A stretch of DNA of 57,502 bases from Actinomycetes bacterium (GTDB lineage: Bacteria; Actinomycetota; Acidimicrobiia; Acidimicrobiales; RAAP-2). The notes under the pieces are model-generated. The model saw nothing but the letters and a program-made list of their open reading frames with translations. It did not search any database and was not told where the DNA came from. The position numbers were made by a program, and so were the translations under genes. The stretch covers positions 1-57,502 of the forward strand of contig JAJZBK010000018.1 in the NCBI GenBank assembly GCA_021798955.1, given 5' to 3'. Shown here piece after piece: positions 7,668-16,523 of the stretch (position 1 is its first letter; each line of letters starts with the position of its first letter).

Positions 7668-9232
7668 GCTCCGCGCCGACCGAGGGCCACGGGTACGGGA
7701 GCACCGCTGCCGGTGCGCCCGTCTGGCCCGGTTGCCTGGGTGGCCACGGGGGCAGTGCCGTAGCCGGTAGCACTGCCGTAGCCGGTAGCACTACCGCAGC
7801 CGGCGGCACAGCCGTCGAGGTCAGGACTGCCACCGAGGGCGCTCCGGAGCGAACGGCCGTCGGCAGGCACGACCTCCACGGCGACCGGCAGGTCGCCGAT
7901 CCCGAGGTCGTCGAGGAACCGGCCCTCGGACAGGCAGGCGTCCGGCAGCAGGTAGCGCCGGTCGTCACCTCGGCCGGCCAGCGCCCGGGCGACGTCCGAG
8001 CCGGTGAGCAGTCCGGCGACGCCGATATTGCCCCCGAAGTACTCGTTGGTCACGGCGAGCACCTCGACGTCACGGTGACCGTGGTCGTCGAGCACTGGCC
8101 GGAGGACCTCGGCACCGTACGTGCCCGTCACCACCGTCACCGGCCGGGCCGCCGCTCTTACGTCCCTTCGGCCTGCCTGTCCAGCAGGTGCAGGGGCACG
8201 GGGTGCCCGGTACCCGGTGGCTGGCGCGCCGTCGACCCAGGCGAAGAACCCCGGGCGAACGCCGAAGGCAGTGGTGTCGTCACCGGCGAACGCCGCCTCG
8301 AACGCCCGGGCCATCCCGATGCCGTTCTCGTGCTGCGGGAACCCGTCGTAGTGGTCGGCCGGCGGGAAGGCCTCGCCGGCCAACAGGTAGTACTCGTCGG
8401 CGGCGTAGACCATCCTCCTCCCCACGGCGGAGACGAACACCTCCTGCCACGCGGCGACCTGGGACACGATGGCGGCCGCCTCCGACGGCGTGTGCGGGCG
8501 CATCGACGGCTCTCTCGACGAGCGGCTCACCCCGAGCGGCACGCACGCTACGGTCGCCAGACCGGGATACCGATCGAGCACGCCAGCGAAGGTGTCCTCC
8601 AGCACGTCGCCGTCGTTGACGCCGGGACAGACCACCACCTGCCCGTGCACCTCGATCCCGGCGTCCAGCAGGGCAGCCAGCCACCGGAGACTGGTGGCCC
8701 CCCGCCGGTTCCGCAGCAGCCCGGCGCGCACGTCCGGGTCGGTGGCGTGGATCGAGACGAAGAGCGGGCTGAGGCGCTCGGAGACGACCCGCTCGAGGTC
8801 CATCTCGGTGAAGCGGGTGAGCGTGGTGAAGTTGCCGTAGAGGAACGACAGCCGGTAGTCGTCGTCCTTGAGGGACAGGCTCCGTCGCATGCCCGGGGGC
8901 AACTGGTGGATGAAGCAGAAGGCGCAGTGGTTGTCGCACGTGCGAACTCGGTCGAAGACGGCTGAGGACACCTCGGCGCCGAGCGGTTCGCCGGCGTCCT
9001 TGGCGACGGTCAACGAGTGGACCGAGCCATCCCGCCGTACACGCAGCGTGACGTCCGGCTCGTCGGCGAGGAGCCGGAAGGCGATCACGTCGCGTGGCAC
9101 CTCCCCGTTCAGCGAGAGGATCTCGTCGCCCGCCACCACCCCAGCCCGCGCCGCTGCCGAGCCGGCGCGCACGGCCACCACCCGGGGTGGCGCGGCGCCC
9201 CGGGACGAGACCGGTTCCCGGGTCGACTGCAT
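7664..9232 (-). CDS. DUF512 radical-SAM-like iron-sulfur protein with PDZ domain
   Basis: This 522-residue protein starts with a PDZ-like domain (about 15-75), followed by a radical-SAM-like region with CDNHCAFCF, giving the CxxxCxxC pattern for a 4Fe-4S cluster, then the DUF512 C-terminal domain with NEYFGGNIGVAGLLTG. The family is conserved but its reaction is not established to my knowledge, and it often sits beside der as here. The C-terminus carries an extra low-complexity tail (GSATGY repeats, DNA 7752-7805) after the conserved domain. It is coupled to der by a GTGA overlap. The ATG at 9232 starts 47 bases from the divergent ispH. Confidence 0.85.
   Translation of the reverse strand: MQSTREPVSSRGAAPPRVVAVRAGSAAARAGVVAGDEILSLNGEVPRDVIAFRLLADEPDVTLRVRRDGSVHSLTVAKDAGEPLGAEVSSAVFDRVRTCDNHCAFCFIHQLPPGMRRSLSLKDDDYRLSFLYGNFTTLTRFTEMDLERVVSERLSPLFVSIHATDPDVRAGLLRNRRGATSLRWLAALLDAGIEVHGQVVVCPGVNDGDVLEDTFAGVLDRYPGLATVACVPLGVSRSSREPSMRPHTPSEAAAIVSQVAAWQEVFVSAVGRRMVYAADEYYLLAGEAFPPADHYDGFPQHENGIGMARAFEAAFAGDDTTAFGVRPGFFAWVDGAPATGYRAPRAPAPAGQAGRRDVRAAARPVTVVTGTYGAEVLRPVLDDHGHRDVEVLAVTNEYFGGNIGVAGLLTGSDVARALAGRGDDRRYLLPDACLSEGRFLDDLGIGDLPVAVEVVPADGRSLRSALGGSPDLDGCAAGCGSATGYGSATGYGTAPVATQATGPDGRTGSGAPVPVALGRRGA
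7752..7805. repeat. 18-bp tandem repeat in the DUF512 protein tail
   Basis: Nearly three copies of an 18-base unit containing CCGTAGCCGGTAGCACT encode GSATGY repeats at the C-terminus. The unit is a multiple of three. Confidence 0.8.
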
Positions 9233-9267
9233 GCGCCCAGGCTACCCGGGCCTCGGTCGCCGACCGG

Positions 9268-9273
9268 TACGCT
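9268..9273 (+). promoter_or_regulatory. candidate -10 box for leaderless ispH
   Basis: TACGCT ends six bases before the ispH GTG at 9280. That places transcription start at or next to the start codon, and no Shine-Dalgarno is present. Confidence 0.5.
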
Positions 9274-9279
9274 AGCCAC

Positions 9280-10323
9280 GTGGCCGTCGACCGCGTCCTG
9301 CTCGCCGAGCCCCGGGGCTTCTGCGCCGGTGTCGAAAAAGCTATCAAGGCCCTTGCCTGGATGGTCCGGGTCTTCGAGCCGCCCGTCTACTGCTACCACG
9401 AGATCGTCCACAACCGGCATGTCGTCGATGCTTTCGTCGCCCAGGGCGTCGTCTTCGTCGACGACGTGGACGACGTCCCCGACGGCGCGCCGTTGATGCT
9501 CTCGGCCCACGGGACGGCCCCCGATGTGGTCGACGCGGCACGCCAGCGTGGCCGAGTGGTCGTCGACGCCGTCTGCCCGCTCGTCACCAAGGTCCATCAC
9601 GAGGTCCGCGTCCGGTCGCGCAAGGGGTACACGGTCCTCTACGTCGGCCATGCCGGTCACGAGGAGGCCACCGGCACCATCGCCGTCGCCCCCGAGGCCG
9701 TCCGGCTGGTCGAGCGCCCCGAGGACATCGACGCGCTCGAGGACCTCGACGCCGACACACCCTTGGCCCTGTTGGCCCAGACCACGCTCAGCCACGACGA
9801 GTGGTCCGACATCGTCGAGCGCGCCCGCCAGCGCTTCCCTGACCTGTGGATGCCAGGGCGCAGTGACCTCTGCTTCGCCACGACGAACCGGCAGGCGGCC
9901 CTCCGGGCGCTCGTCCCCAGCGCCGACGCCGTCGTCGTCATCGGCTCGCCCAACTCCTCGAACACGGTGGCCCTCACTGCCGTAGCGCGTTCGCTCGGGT
10001 GCCCCCGGGTGGTGCTCGTCGACGACGCCGCAGAGCTGCCCGACGACCTGACCGGTACCGTCGCGGTGACGGCCGGGGCGTCGGCCCCTGAAGCCGTGGT
10101 CGACGCCGTCCTCGAGCGGCTCATGCCGGTCAACGGCGTCGAGACGATCCCGGTAGTCAGCGAGGAGGAGTACTTCCCGCCGCCACCCGAGCTCCGCGAG
10201 CTCCTGCGGGCCGTCGAGACGGCCGTGTCGCTCTTCGCCGGACGACCGGCGGCACCGACCGACACCCCAGCCGCCGATCGCCTCTTGGCTGCCGCCCGCG
10301 TGCTCGAGGCGCTCCCGCGCTGA
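9280..10323 (+). CDS. ispH: 4-hydroxy-3-methylbut-2-enyl diphosphate reductase
   Basis: IspH performs the last step of the MEP pathway, reducing HMBPP to IPP and DMAPP with a 4Fe-4S cluster. The three cluster cysteines are visible at about residues 15 (GFCAGV), 99 (AVCPLV) and 198 (DLCFAT). The substrate-binding His of EIVHN and SAHG and the Glu of HEEATG are also present. It is 347 residues including a low-complexity C-terminal extension. The GTG at 9280 lacks a ribosome-binding site and follows a TACGCT box. It is divergent from the DUF512 gene. Confidence 0.95.
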   Translation: MAVDRVLLAEPRGFCAGVEKAIKALAWMVRVFEPPVYCYHEIVHNRHVVDAFVAQGVVFVDDVDDVPDGAPLMLSAHGTAPDVVDAARQRGRVVVDAVCPLVTKVHHEVRVRSRKGYTVLYVGHAGHEEATGTIAVAPEAVRLVERPEDIDALEDLDADTPLALLAQTTLSHDEWSDIVERARQRFPDLWMPGRSDLCFATTNRQAALRALVPSADAVVVIGSPNSSNTVALTAVARSLGCPRVVLVDDAAELPDDLTGTVAVTAGASAPEAVVDAVLERLMPVNGVETIPVVSEEEYFPPPPELRELLRAVETAVSLFAGRPAAPTDTPAADRLLAAARVLEALPR

Positions 10324-10411
10324 CCGGGTACGCCGGGGGCCGGGGGCCGGGGGCCAAGTCACGTCCAACCCCCTCCCTCGTGCGATGCCGGGGACATGGC
10401 GAGCGGACCGG

Positions 10412-10417
10412 TAGGGT
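10412..10417 (+). promoter_or_regulatory. candidate -10 box upstream of the 68-codon ORF
   Basis: TAGGGT ends six bases before GTG 10424, the same hexamer and spacing seen before dop. It supports a leaderless transcript for the small ORF and the glycosyltransferase behind it. Confidence 0.45.
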
Positions 10418-10423
10418 ACGCCC

Positions 10424-10630
10424 GTGGCGAACGCGTACGACGCCGACGAGCACCCCAGGCAGGGACCCTCTGCCCGGGCAGCGAGGATCTCCATGACAAC
10501 CTTCACCCGTTGGGGCACCGCGACGGTCGATCCACGGTCCGTCGTGCGCACCGGAACGAGCTCCCAGCAGGCGCTGGTCGCCGACCGGCGCTTCGACCAC
10601 CGCCCGCCCGACCAGGCGCGCTCGGCCTGA
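10424..10630 (+). CDS. small hypothetical protein coupled to a glycosyltransferase
   Basis: This 68-codon ORF starts with GTG six bases after a TAGGGT box and ends in a TGA that shares its last base with the ATG of the glycosyltransferase (TGATG). Third positions are mostly G or C. The product is polar and unrecognised, without an obvious signal or membrane segment. An internal ATG would give a shorter form beginning MTTFTRWG. It could be a genuine small protein or only a translated leader; context favours it being translated. Confidence 0.45.
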   Translation: MANAYDADEHPRQGPSARAARISMTTFTRWGTATVDPRSVVRTGTSSQQALVADRRFDHRPPDQARSA

Positions 10631-11475
10631 TGGCGACCCAGCGCCACCGTTGGCTCACCCTTCCCGACAGCCGCGACCGGCGCCGGGTTGCCGCCATGCG
10701 CGTCCACATCCTCGACGAGGCCCGCCGCGACTACGCCCAGCGCCACCCGGATGCCACGCTTGCCCCGGTCGTCGTCCTCATTGCCGCCTACGAGGAGGAG
10801 GCCAACCTCCCCGACGTGCTGGCGGCCATCCCCACCGAGGTCGCCGGCCTGCCCGCGGCGACGCTGGTCGTGGTCGACGGTGGTGAGGACGGCACGGCTC
10901 GCGTCGCCAAGGAGGCCGGCGTCCACACCTGCGTGCTGCCGGTCAACCTCGGCCAGGGAGCCGCCCTCCGCCTCGGCTACGAGCTCGCCCTCGACGGCGG
11001 TGCCACGATCATCGCCACGCTCGATGCCGACGGGCAGAACGACCCCGCCGAGCTCGACGCCATGGTCCAACCCATCGTCGACGGCGACGCCGACTTCGTC
11101 ATCGCCTCGCGCCGCCTCGGCGTCGACCAGACGACCGACCGGTTCCGCCGGGCCGGCGTGCGCCTCTACGCCACGCTGCTCAACGCCATCGTGGGCCAAC
11201 AGTTGAGCGACAGTTCGAACGGCTACCGTGCCTTTCGGGCCGAGCTCGTCGCCGACCTGCTCCCCCGGCTTCGCCAGGACCAGTACCAGACGGCCGAGGT
11301 CGTGATCGTCGCCGGCACCCGCGGCTGGCGCATCACCCAACGGCCCACCGTCTGGCACCCTCGGGCCTCGGGAGCGTCGAAGAAGGGCGGGAACCTCGTC
11401 TTCGGCCTGCAGTACCTCCGGGTCATCCTTACCACCTGGGCCCGGGTGAGGCTGAGGAACGACGCCCGGGCCTGA
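10630..11475 (+). CDS. family 2 glycosyltransferase (dolichyl/polyprenyl-phosphate sugar synthase-like)
   Basis: This 281-residue GT-A enzyme lacks membrane segments. It has an N-terminal VVVLIAAYEEEANL (about 47-60), VVDGGEDGT, and the metal- and nucleotide-binding LDADGQND (about 131-137), as in polyprenyl-phosphate mannose or glucose synthases. It probably loads a sugar onto a lipid carrier at the inner membrane face; donor and acceptor cannot be assigned. The ATG overlaps the stop of the small upstream ORF. The frame is open further upstream, but that sequence is Arg-rich and unlike coding sequence. It converges on plsC. Confidence 0.8.
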   Translation: MATQRHRWLTLPDSRDRRRVAAMRVHILDEARRDYAQRHPDATLAPVVVLIAAYEEEANLPDVLAAIPTEVAGLPAATLVVVDGGEDGTARVAKEAGVHTCVLPVNLGQGAALRLGYELALDGGATIIATLDADGQNDPAELDAMVQPIVDGDADFVIASRRLGVDQTTDRFRRAGVRLYATLLNAIVGQQLSDSSNGYRAFRAELVADLLPRLRQDQYQTAEVVIVAGTRGWRITQRPTVWHPRASGASKKGGNLVFGLQYLRVILTTWARVRLRNDARA

Positions 11476-11483
11476 GGGAGACC

Positions 11484-11501
11484 GGCCGGCCACGGTCGGC
11501 C
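11484..11501. terminator. weak candidate terminator hairpin
   Basis: GGCCG (11484-11488) and CGGCC (11497-11501) can pair around an 8-base loop between the convergent glycosyltransferase and plsC genes. The stem is short and no U-tract follows. Confidence 0.25.
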
Positions 11502-11517
11502 AGCTCGTCGTGACCCT

Positions 11518-12213
11518 TCAGTACCGGCCCGTCCGCTCGACCGACCGGTCGTAGAGGTCCTGGACCGCCTCACGCAACTGGGCCGTCGCCGAGCGGAGCT
11601 GCGAGCGCGGCACCCGGCCGGACGGGGTCCGTTCCATGGCCGGCAGTGGTGCTCCCACCACGATGTGGACGTGCCGGGGACGAGGGAGGCGCGAGCCCTT
11701 GGGCATGACCGAGGCCGAGCCGCCGATCCCGACTGGGACGACCGCCGCGCCCGTGCGGGCAGCCAGAAACGCCACCCCTTCGTGGAGGTCCTCGACGACC
11801 GGGCCGCTGCGGCGGGTGCCCTCGGGGAACAGGACGAGGACCTCGCCGGCCTCGAGCACCCGCTGGGCACGACGCATGGCTTCACGGTCGGCCCCGCCCC
11901 GGTGGACGGGAAAAGCGCCGATGGAGAGCAGGAACGTACCGGCCCGAGGGTGCTTCCACAGGTTGTCCTTGGCCATGTAGTGGAGCTTGCGGCCGGTCAC
12001 CTCCGACACGACGAAGAAGTCCACGAAGGAGCGGTGCACCGGAGCGACGATGACCGGCCCGTGCTCGGGAACGTGCTCACGGCCCTCGACCGTGGTGCGG
12101 AAGAGCAGCCGGTTCAGGCCGTGGACGAGCAGGCGCAGGAACCGGTAGATCGGCGATGTCGCCGTGTCGACGCCCACGTCCATCCCCGCCGTCACGCCGA
12201 CGTCGTCAGCCAT
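11518..12213 (-). CDS. plsC: 1-acyl-sn-glycerol-3-phosphate acyltransferase family protein
   Basis: This 231-residue protein is probably the membrane-associated enzyme that acylates lysophosphatidic acid to phosphatidic acid. The HRSFVDF block gives the family HX4D catalytic pair, and FPEGTRR is the glycerol-phosphate binding block. A hydrophobic segment lies near residues 25-35. It follows cmk, a common pairing. ATG 12213 overlaps the cmk end by 22 bases; ATG 12183, just after the cmk stop, is an equally plausible start that removes ten residues. Confidence 0.85.
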   Translation of the reverse strand: MADDVGVTAGMDVGVDTATSPIYRFLRLLVHGLNRLLFRTTVEGREHVPEHGPVIVAPVHRSFVDFFVVSEVTGRKLHYMAKDNLWKHPRAGTFLLSIGAFPVHRGGADREAMRRAQRVLEAGEVLVLFPEGTRRSGPVVEDLHEGVAFLAARTGAAVVPVGIGGSASVMPKGSRLPRPRHVHIVVGAPLPAMERTPSGRVPRSQLRSATAQLREAVQDLYDRSVERTGRY

Positions 12214-12836
12214 CCCACGATCTCCTCCACGATGTCATCGACCGTCCTCCCCGTCGTGTCGACCACGCGCGCCCCCTCGGCAACCGTCAGCGGCGACGCC
12301 GCCCGCGAGCGGTCGAGCGCGTCCCGTCGAGCCAACCCGTCGGCCTGCTCGTCGGAACGCCGACGGGCCCGCTCCTCCGGCGTGGCATCGAGGTACACCT
12401 TCACGTCGGCGTCGGGAAGGACCACCGAGCCGATGTCCCGCCCTTCGACCACTGCACCACCGCGGTCCTCGACCCACCGTCGTTGCCGTTCGACCAGTGC
12501 GCTCCGGACCTCCGGGTGGGCGGCCACCACCGACACGCCGGCCGACACGTCCGGCGACCGGATGGCCGCGGTGATGTCGGTGCCGTCGGCCACCACCCGT
12601 TCCCCGATCTCGAAGTGGCCGTCACGGGCGAGACGCCCGAGCGCCGCCCCGTCGGCAAGGTCGACCTTGTGGGCGAGGGCCAGCCAGGTGACGGCCCGGT
12701 ACATGGCCCCGGTGTCCAGTCGGTCGACGGCCAGGCGCGCCGCCAGGGCACGGGACACCGTCGTCTTGCCCGACCCCGCCGGTCCGTCGATGGCGACGAG
12801 CGGGCCCCGCCGCCCGTCCCGGCCCGCCCCGGTCAC
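12192..12836 (-). CDS. cmk: cytidylate kinase
   Basis: Cmk phosphorylates CMP and dCMP with ATP. The 214-residue protein starts near the P-loop (AIDGPAGSGKTTVSRALA), then LDTGAMYRA and EGRDIGSVVLPDADVK, the CMP-binding Arg-Asp region, and a LID-like ATPEERARRR. Length fits the family. The GTG at 12836 overlaps the aroA stop as GTGA, so I prefer it over longer open frame sequence that reads as out-of-frame aroA. Confidence 0.95.
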   Translation of the reverse strand: MTGAGRDGRRGPLVAIDGPAGSGKTTVSRALAARLAVDRLDTGAMYRAVTWLALAHKVDLADGAALGRLARDGHFEIGERVVADGTDITAAIRSPDVSAGVSVVAAHPEVRSALVERQRRWVEDRGGAVVEGRDIGSVVLPDADVKVYLDATPEERARRRSDEQADGLARRDALDRSRAASPLTVAEGARVVDTTGRTVDDIVEEIVGWLTTSA

Positions 12837-14206
12837 AGCCGCCCCCCCGTCGTCGTGCCGGTCAGCCGGTCGAGGTCGGCGAGGAACGCCGGGTAGCTCG
12901 TCGCCACGGCATCCCACCCGGTGATCGCAACCCCACCCGGGGCTCCCGAGGCGCCGGTGGTGGCCATGCCGGCGACTGCCGCCGCCATGGCCATGCGGTG
13001 GTCGAGCTCGGCGTCGACCGACGCCGAGTAGAAGCACCCTCCAGCCCCGAGGTCGACCCCGTCGACGACGAGGTCGTCACCCTCCACCGACGCCCGGGCA
13101 CCGATCGCCCGGACAAGAGCGGCTGTCGCCGTCAACCGGTCGGACTCCTTCACCCGCAGCTCTCCGACATCCCTGAACCGCGACCGTCCCGCCGCCGCCG
13201 CGGCGGCGACAGCCAAGATGGGGACCTCGTCGAGCGACGGGATCTCCGCGGCCAGCACCTCGGTGCCAGACAGCCGAGCCGGGAGGACCCGGAGGTCGGC
13301 CACACCAGGCCCTCGGCGCTCGACCGCCACACGAGCACCCATCCGGTCGAGGACGTCGAGGAACCCGGTTCGCTCCGGGCTCACGTGGACGCCCCTGACC
13401 GCCACGTCGCTGCCGGGGACGAGCGTGGCCGCCACCACCCAGAAGGCTGCCTGTGAGGGGTCTCCGGGGACGACGGTGGCGAACGGCCGCAGCGGGCCGG
13501 GGCGGAGGGTGACGACCACGCCGCCACCGGAGCGCTCGACCGACACGTCGGCCCCCGCCACCGCCAGCAGCTCTTCGGTATGGGACCGGGTCGCCACCGG
13601 CTCGCGGACGACCGTGGGTCCTGCTGCCGCCAGGCCGGCCAGCAGGATGGCCGACTTCACCTGGGCGCTCGCCACCGGCGGGGTGTAGTCGATGCCGACC
13701 AGCCGGCCCCCCGTCACCGTCACCGGCGGCAGGCACCGCTCACCCGTTCCAGAGGCCGTCGCCCCCATCAGTGCCAACGGACGCGCCACCCGGTCCATCG
13801 GACGTGACCGGAGGGACGCATCGCCCGTCAGCGTCGTCGACCCGGACAGGCCCGCCACCACCCCCATGAGGAGCCGGAGCCCGGTGCCCGAGTTGCCGAG
13901 GTCGAGCGGTCCGGGCGGCACGTGCAACGTCCCTCCCGTCACCCGCAGCGAACCGTCGACCTCCTCGATCCGCGCCCCCAGCGCCTCGACGGCGGCCCGC
14001 GTCCGGGCGACGTCGTCTCCGTTCGAGAGCCCGGTGACCGTCGAGGTCCCCGGGGCGAGCGCCCCGACCAACAGGGCGCGATGCGAGATCGACTTGTCGC
14101 CGGGCACTGACACCGTCCCTACCAGTGGCCGACCGCCGGAGACGCGGACCACGCCGGTGGCTCCCCCGGGTACCTCCGGGCGGGAGGAAGGGTCCTCGCC
14201 GCTCAC
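12833..14206 (-). CDS. aroA: 3-phosphoshikimate 1-carboxyvinyltransferase (EPSP synthase)
   Basis: AroA joins PEP to shikimate-3-phosphate in the shikimate pathway. The 457-residue protein shows VPGDKSISHRALL at the active site, LGNSGTGLRLL, the RPMDR block, and KESDRLTA near the C-terminus. It uses GTG 14206, overlapping the tyrA stop as GTGA, and its own stop is coupled to cmk. With aroH and tyrA it forms an aromatic amino acid cluster inside a larger housekeeping run. Confidence 0.96.
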   Translation of the reverse strand: MSGEDPSSRPEVPGGATGVVRVSGGRPLVGTVSVPGDKSISHRALLVGALAPGTSTVTGLSNGDDVARTRAAVEALGARIEEVDGSLRVTGGTLHVPPGPLDLGNSGTGLRLLMGVVAGLSGSTTLTGDASLRSRPMDRVARPLALMGATASGTGERCLPPVTVTGGRLVGIDYTPPVASAQVKSAILLAGLAAAGPTVVREPVATRSHTEELLAVAGADVSVERSGGGVVVTLRPGPLRPFATVVPGDPSQAAFWVVAATLVPGSDVAVRGVHVSPERTGFLDVLDRMGARVAVERRGPGVADLRVLPARLSGTEVLAAEIPSLDEVPILAVAAAAAAGRSRFRDVGELRVKESDRLTATAALVRAIGARASVEGDDLVVDGVDLGAGGCFYSASVDAELDHRMAMAAAVAGMATTGASGAPGGVAITGWDAVATSYPAFLADLDRLTGTTTGGRL

Positions 14207-15357
14207 TGCCCCGACCCCAGCGGCACCGCCGTCGCCGCGTGCCCGCGTCCGATGAGTGCCTCCACCAACCTGGGTGCCACACCGCCGTCGACCACCAGGA
14301 CGAGCACGCCGAGCGATCCCTCGACCGAATGAGCGAGCTCGAGGTCGACGATGTTGACCCCGAGCTCGGCCGCCAACGTCGTGACCTCGGCCAGCACGCC
14401 AGGTCGGTCGGGCACCGGCACCCGCACTTCGGCGAGTGCCTCGGGAACCGCCGCCCGGTCGGTCAGGGCCCGGCGGGCGACCGAGGCGCGCTCGAGCACC
14501 TCGAGGAGCGAGGCCCGGTCACCCTCGGCCACCCGCCGACGCATGGCCGACAACGCCTCGATCAGGCTGTCCAAGGTGGCGACGATGGCGGGGGCGTTGT
14601 CCTCGCAGATGTCGGGCCAGATACCCGGGTGGCCAGCGGCCACCCTCGTCATGTCACGGAACCCACCGGCGGCGAGCGGCAGGAGGGCGGCGTGGCGCTC
14701 GGCCACCCCGGCAGCCAGGTCCATCAACGCGGCGGCCGTCAGGTGGGGCACGTGCGACACCACGGCCACCAGGGCGTCGTGGTGGTCCGGTGCCAGGGCG
14801 ATCACCTGGGCGCCGAAACCGGCCAGCACCGCCCGGACGCGGGCGTAGGCGGACGGGTCGGTGACGTCGGTGGGGGTGAGCACCCAGCTCGCCCCCACGA
14901 AGAGGTCGGGGCGAGCCCCGGCGACGCCGATCTGTTCCGAGCCCGCCATGGGATGCCCGCCGACGAACCGCGGGTGGTCGACCTCCTTCACCAGGGAACC
15001 TTTGGTCCCACCGACGTCGGTCACCACCAGGTCGGGACGGCGCGACGGGTCCTCGAGCAGCCGGCGGACCACGTCGGCGATCGCCCGGACAGGGGTCGCC
15101 ACCACCGCCAGGGTCGCACCCGGGTCGTCGCCATCGCGATCGATGGCCCCACGTCGCAGGGCGTCGGCCGCCACCCCCGGCACGAGGTCGACCCCGCTGA
15201 CGAGCCATCCGGCCCGGCGAAGGGCAAGACCGACCGAGGCGCCGATCAGCCCGGTCCCGACGACGAGCGCTCGTTGCCGGCCACCCCCCTCGACCGCGTC
15301 CTCGCTCGTCGCTCCCGGTCCGCCGCTCGCCGTCGCCTCAGTCGGGGAGGTCGTCAC
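14203..15357 (-). CDS. tyrA: prephenate dehydrogenase with C-terminal ACT domain
   Basis: TyrA oxidises prephenate toward tyrosine with NAD(P)+. The 384-residue protein has a Rossmann motif VVGTGLIGASVGLALRRAG (about 32-50), GGHPMAGSEQ in the active site, and SHVPHL. A C-terminal ACT domain (about 310-375, containing VPDRPGVLAEV) suggests feedback control by an aromatic amino acid. GTG 15357 overlaps aroH by 20 bases with AAGGG upstream. The first 28 residues are low-complexity. Confidence 0.93.
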   Translation of the reverse strand: MTTSPTEATASGGPGATSEDAVEGGGRQRALVVGTGLIGASVGLALRRAGWLVSGVDLVPGVAADALRRGAIDRDGDDPGATLAVVATPVRAIADVVRRLLEDPSRRPDLVVTDVGGTKGSLVKEVDHPRFVGGHPMAGSEQIGVAGARPDLFVGASWVLTPTDVTDPSAYARVRAVLAGFGAQVIALAPDHHDALVAVVSHVPHLTAAALMDLAAGVAERHAALLPLAAGGFRDMTRVAAGHPGIWPDICEDNAPAIVATLDSLIEALSAMRRRVAEGDRASLLEVLERASVARRALTDRAAVPEALAEVRVPVPDRPGVLAEVTTLAAELGVNIVDLELAHSVEGSLGVLVLVVDGGVAPRLVEALIGRGHAATAVPLGSGQ

Positions 15358-15712
15358 GGAGCCCTTTCGCCCCGGCCAGGTAGACGTGGTGCACCTCGGA
15401 GCGCGACCGGTCCGTCTCCACGTGCAGCATCACTCGGATGCAGCGCGGCACCGAACCGACCACGGCCAGCTCGCGGGCACAGATGAGGGGCACGGCACCG
15501 AGCCCCATGGTGCGCGCCGCGGTTGCCGGGAACGTCGAGACGATGTCGTCGGTGGCCGTGAAGAGGATCGAGATCAGGTCGTCCTCGGTCAACCCGTTGC
15601 GTTCGAGGATGGTCTTGAGCAGGGTCACCACGGCCTCGTTGATGGCCTCGGGGGTGTCCCGATCGACGGTGGTGGCCCCGCGGATGGCACGGACGGAGGC
15701 GTGGGTCGGCAC
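15338..15712 (-). CDS. aroH: chorismate mutase, AroH type
   Basis: This monofunctional mutase converts chorismate to prephenate, the substrate of the next gene product. The 124-residue length and motifs RAIRGATTVDRD, ILFTATDD and CIRVMLHVETDRS match the Bacillus AroH fold (pseudo-alpha/beta barrel) rather than the all-helical AroQ fold. GTG 15712 lies 9 bases after the rluB stop and the gene overlaps tyrA, so product and next enzyme are co-translated. Confidence 0.93.
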   Translation of the reverse strand: MPTHASVRAIRGATTVDRDTPEAINEAVVTLLKTILERNGLTEDDLISILFTATDDIVSTFPATAARTMGLGAVPLICARELAVVGSVPRCIRVMLHVETDRSRSEVHHVYLAGAKGLRDDLPD

Positions 15713-15721
15713 GGGGGCATG

Positions 15722-16501
15722 TTACCCAGGGGCGACACGTCGCCCGGGCGGGACGTCCGAACCACTCGAAGGCGCGGGCGCCGAGGCGGCAGCCAGGAGT
15801 GCCCGAACCTCTCCGGCAGCCAGAAGGCGCCACGCCCCCGGCGGGAGGCGTCGGTCCACGATCGGGCCGATGCGAGTCCTCACCAGGCGGCGTACCGGAT
15901 GGCCGACCGCCGCGCACATCCGTCTGACCTGCCGATTTCGACCCTCGTGGATGACGACCCGCAACAACGACGGTGCGACCACAGCCACCTGGGCCGGTGC
16001 CGTCATGCCGTCCTCGAGCTCCACCCCCTGGCGCAGGGCACGCACGGCCCCAGGGGAAGGAGTCCCCTCGACCTCGGCCAGGTACTCCTTGTCCACGCCG
16101 AAGGACGGGTGGGTGAGCCGGTGCGCCAGGACACCGTCGTTGGTCAGGACGAGCAGGCCCTCGGTGTCGAGATCGAGGCGACCGACCGGGAACACCCTCG
16201 GCTCCTCCGGGACGAGCCCGACCACCGTCGGCCGTCCGTGGGTGTCCGACGCCGTCGACACCACACCGGCTGGCTTGTTGACCAGGTAGTGCACCAGCCC
16301 CGGGGCGGTGGGCACGGGCACCCCGTCGACCTCGATGCGGGCGATCGACACGTCGACCCTCCGCCCGAGCCCGGCCGCCACACCGTCGACGGTCACCCGG
16401 CCGGCGGCGATCAGCTCTTCACAGGCGCGCCGCGACCCGATCCCGGCCCGGGCCAGCACCTTCTGCAGCCGCTCGCCGTCGTCGAGGCCGACGTCGGTCA
16501 C
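15722..16501 (-). CDS. rluB: 23S rRNA pseudouridine synthase (RluB/RsuA family)
   Basis: This 259-residue enzyme isomerises a specific uridine of large-subunit rRNA. It has an N-terminal S4 RNA-binding domain (RLQKVLARAGIGSRR) and the catalytic GRLDLDTEGLL. The C-terminus is a low-complexity Ala/Ser/Pro tail. I chose GTG 16501, 22 bases after the scpB stop, because the open frame upstream is out-of-frame scpB. The position after scpB is typical of Gram-positive bacteria. Confidence 0.92.
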   Translation of the reverse strand: MTDVGLDDGERLQKVLARAGIGSRRACEELIAAGRVTVDGVAAGLGRRVDVSIARIEVDGVPVPTAPGLVHYLVNKPAGVVSTASDTHGRPTVVGLVPEEPRVFPVGRLDLDTEGLLVLTNDGVLAHRLTHPSFGVDKEYLAEVEGTPSPGAVRALRQGVELEDGMTAPAQVAVVAPSLLRVVIHEGRNRQVRRMCAAVGHPVRRLVRTRIGPIVDRRLPPGAWRLLAAGEVRALLAAASAPAPSSGSDVPPGRRVAPG

Positions 16502-16523
16502 GGCCGAACCAGTCGGTACGCCG

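Noticed and set aside
9109..11493. 794-codon open frame on the minus strand
   Set aside because: It runs opposite ispH and the glycosyltransferase, both clearly real, and is an artefact of GC-rich codon bias.
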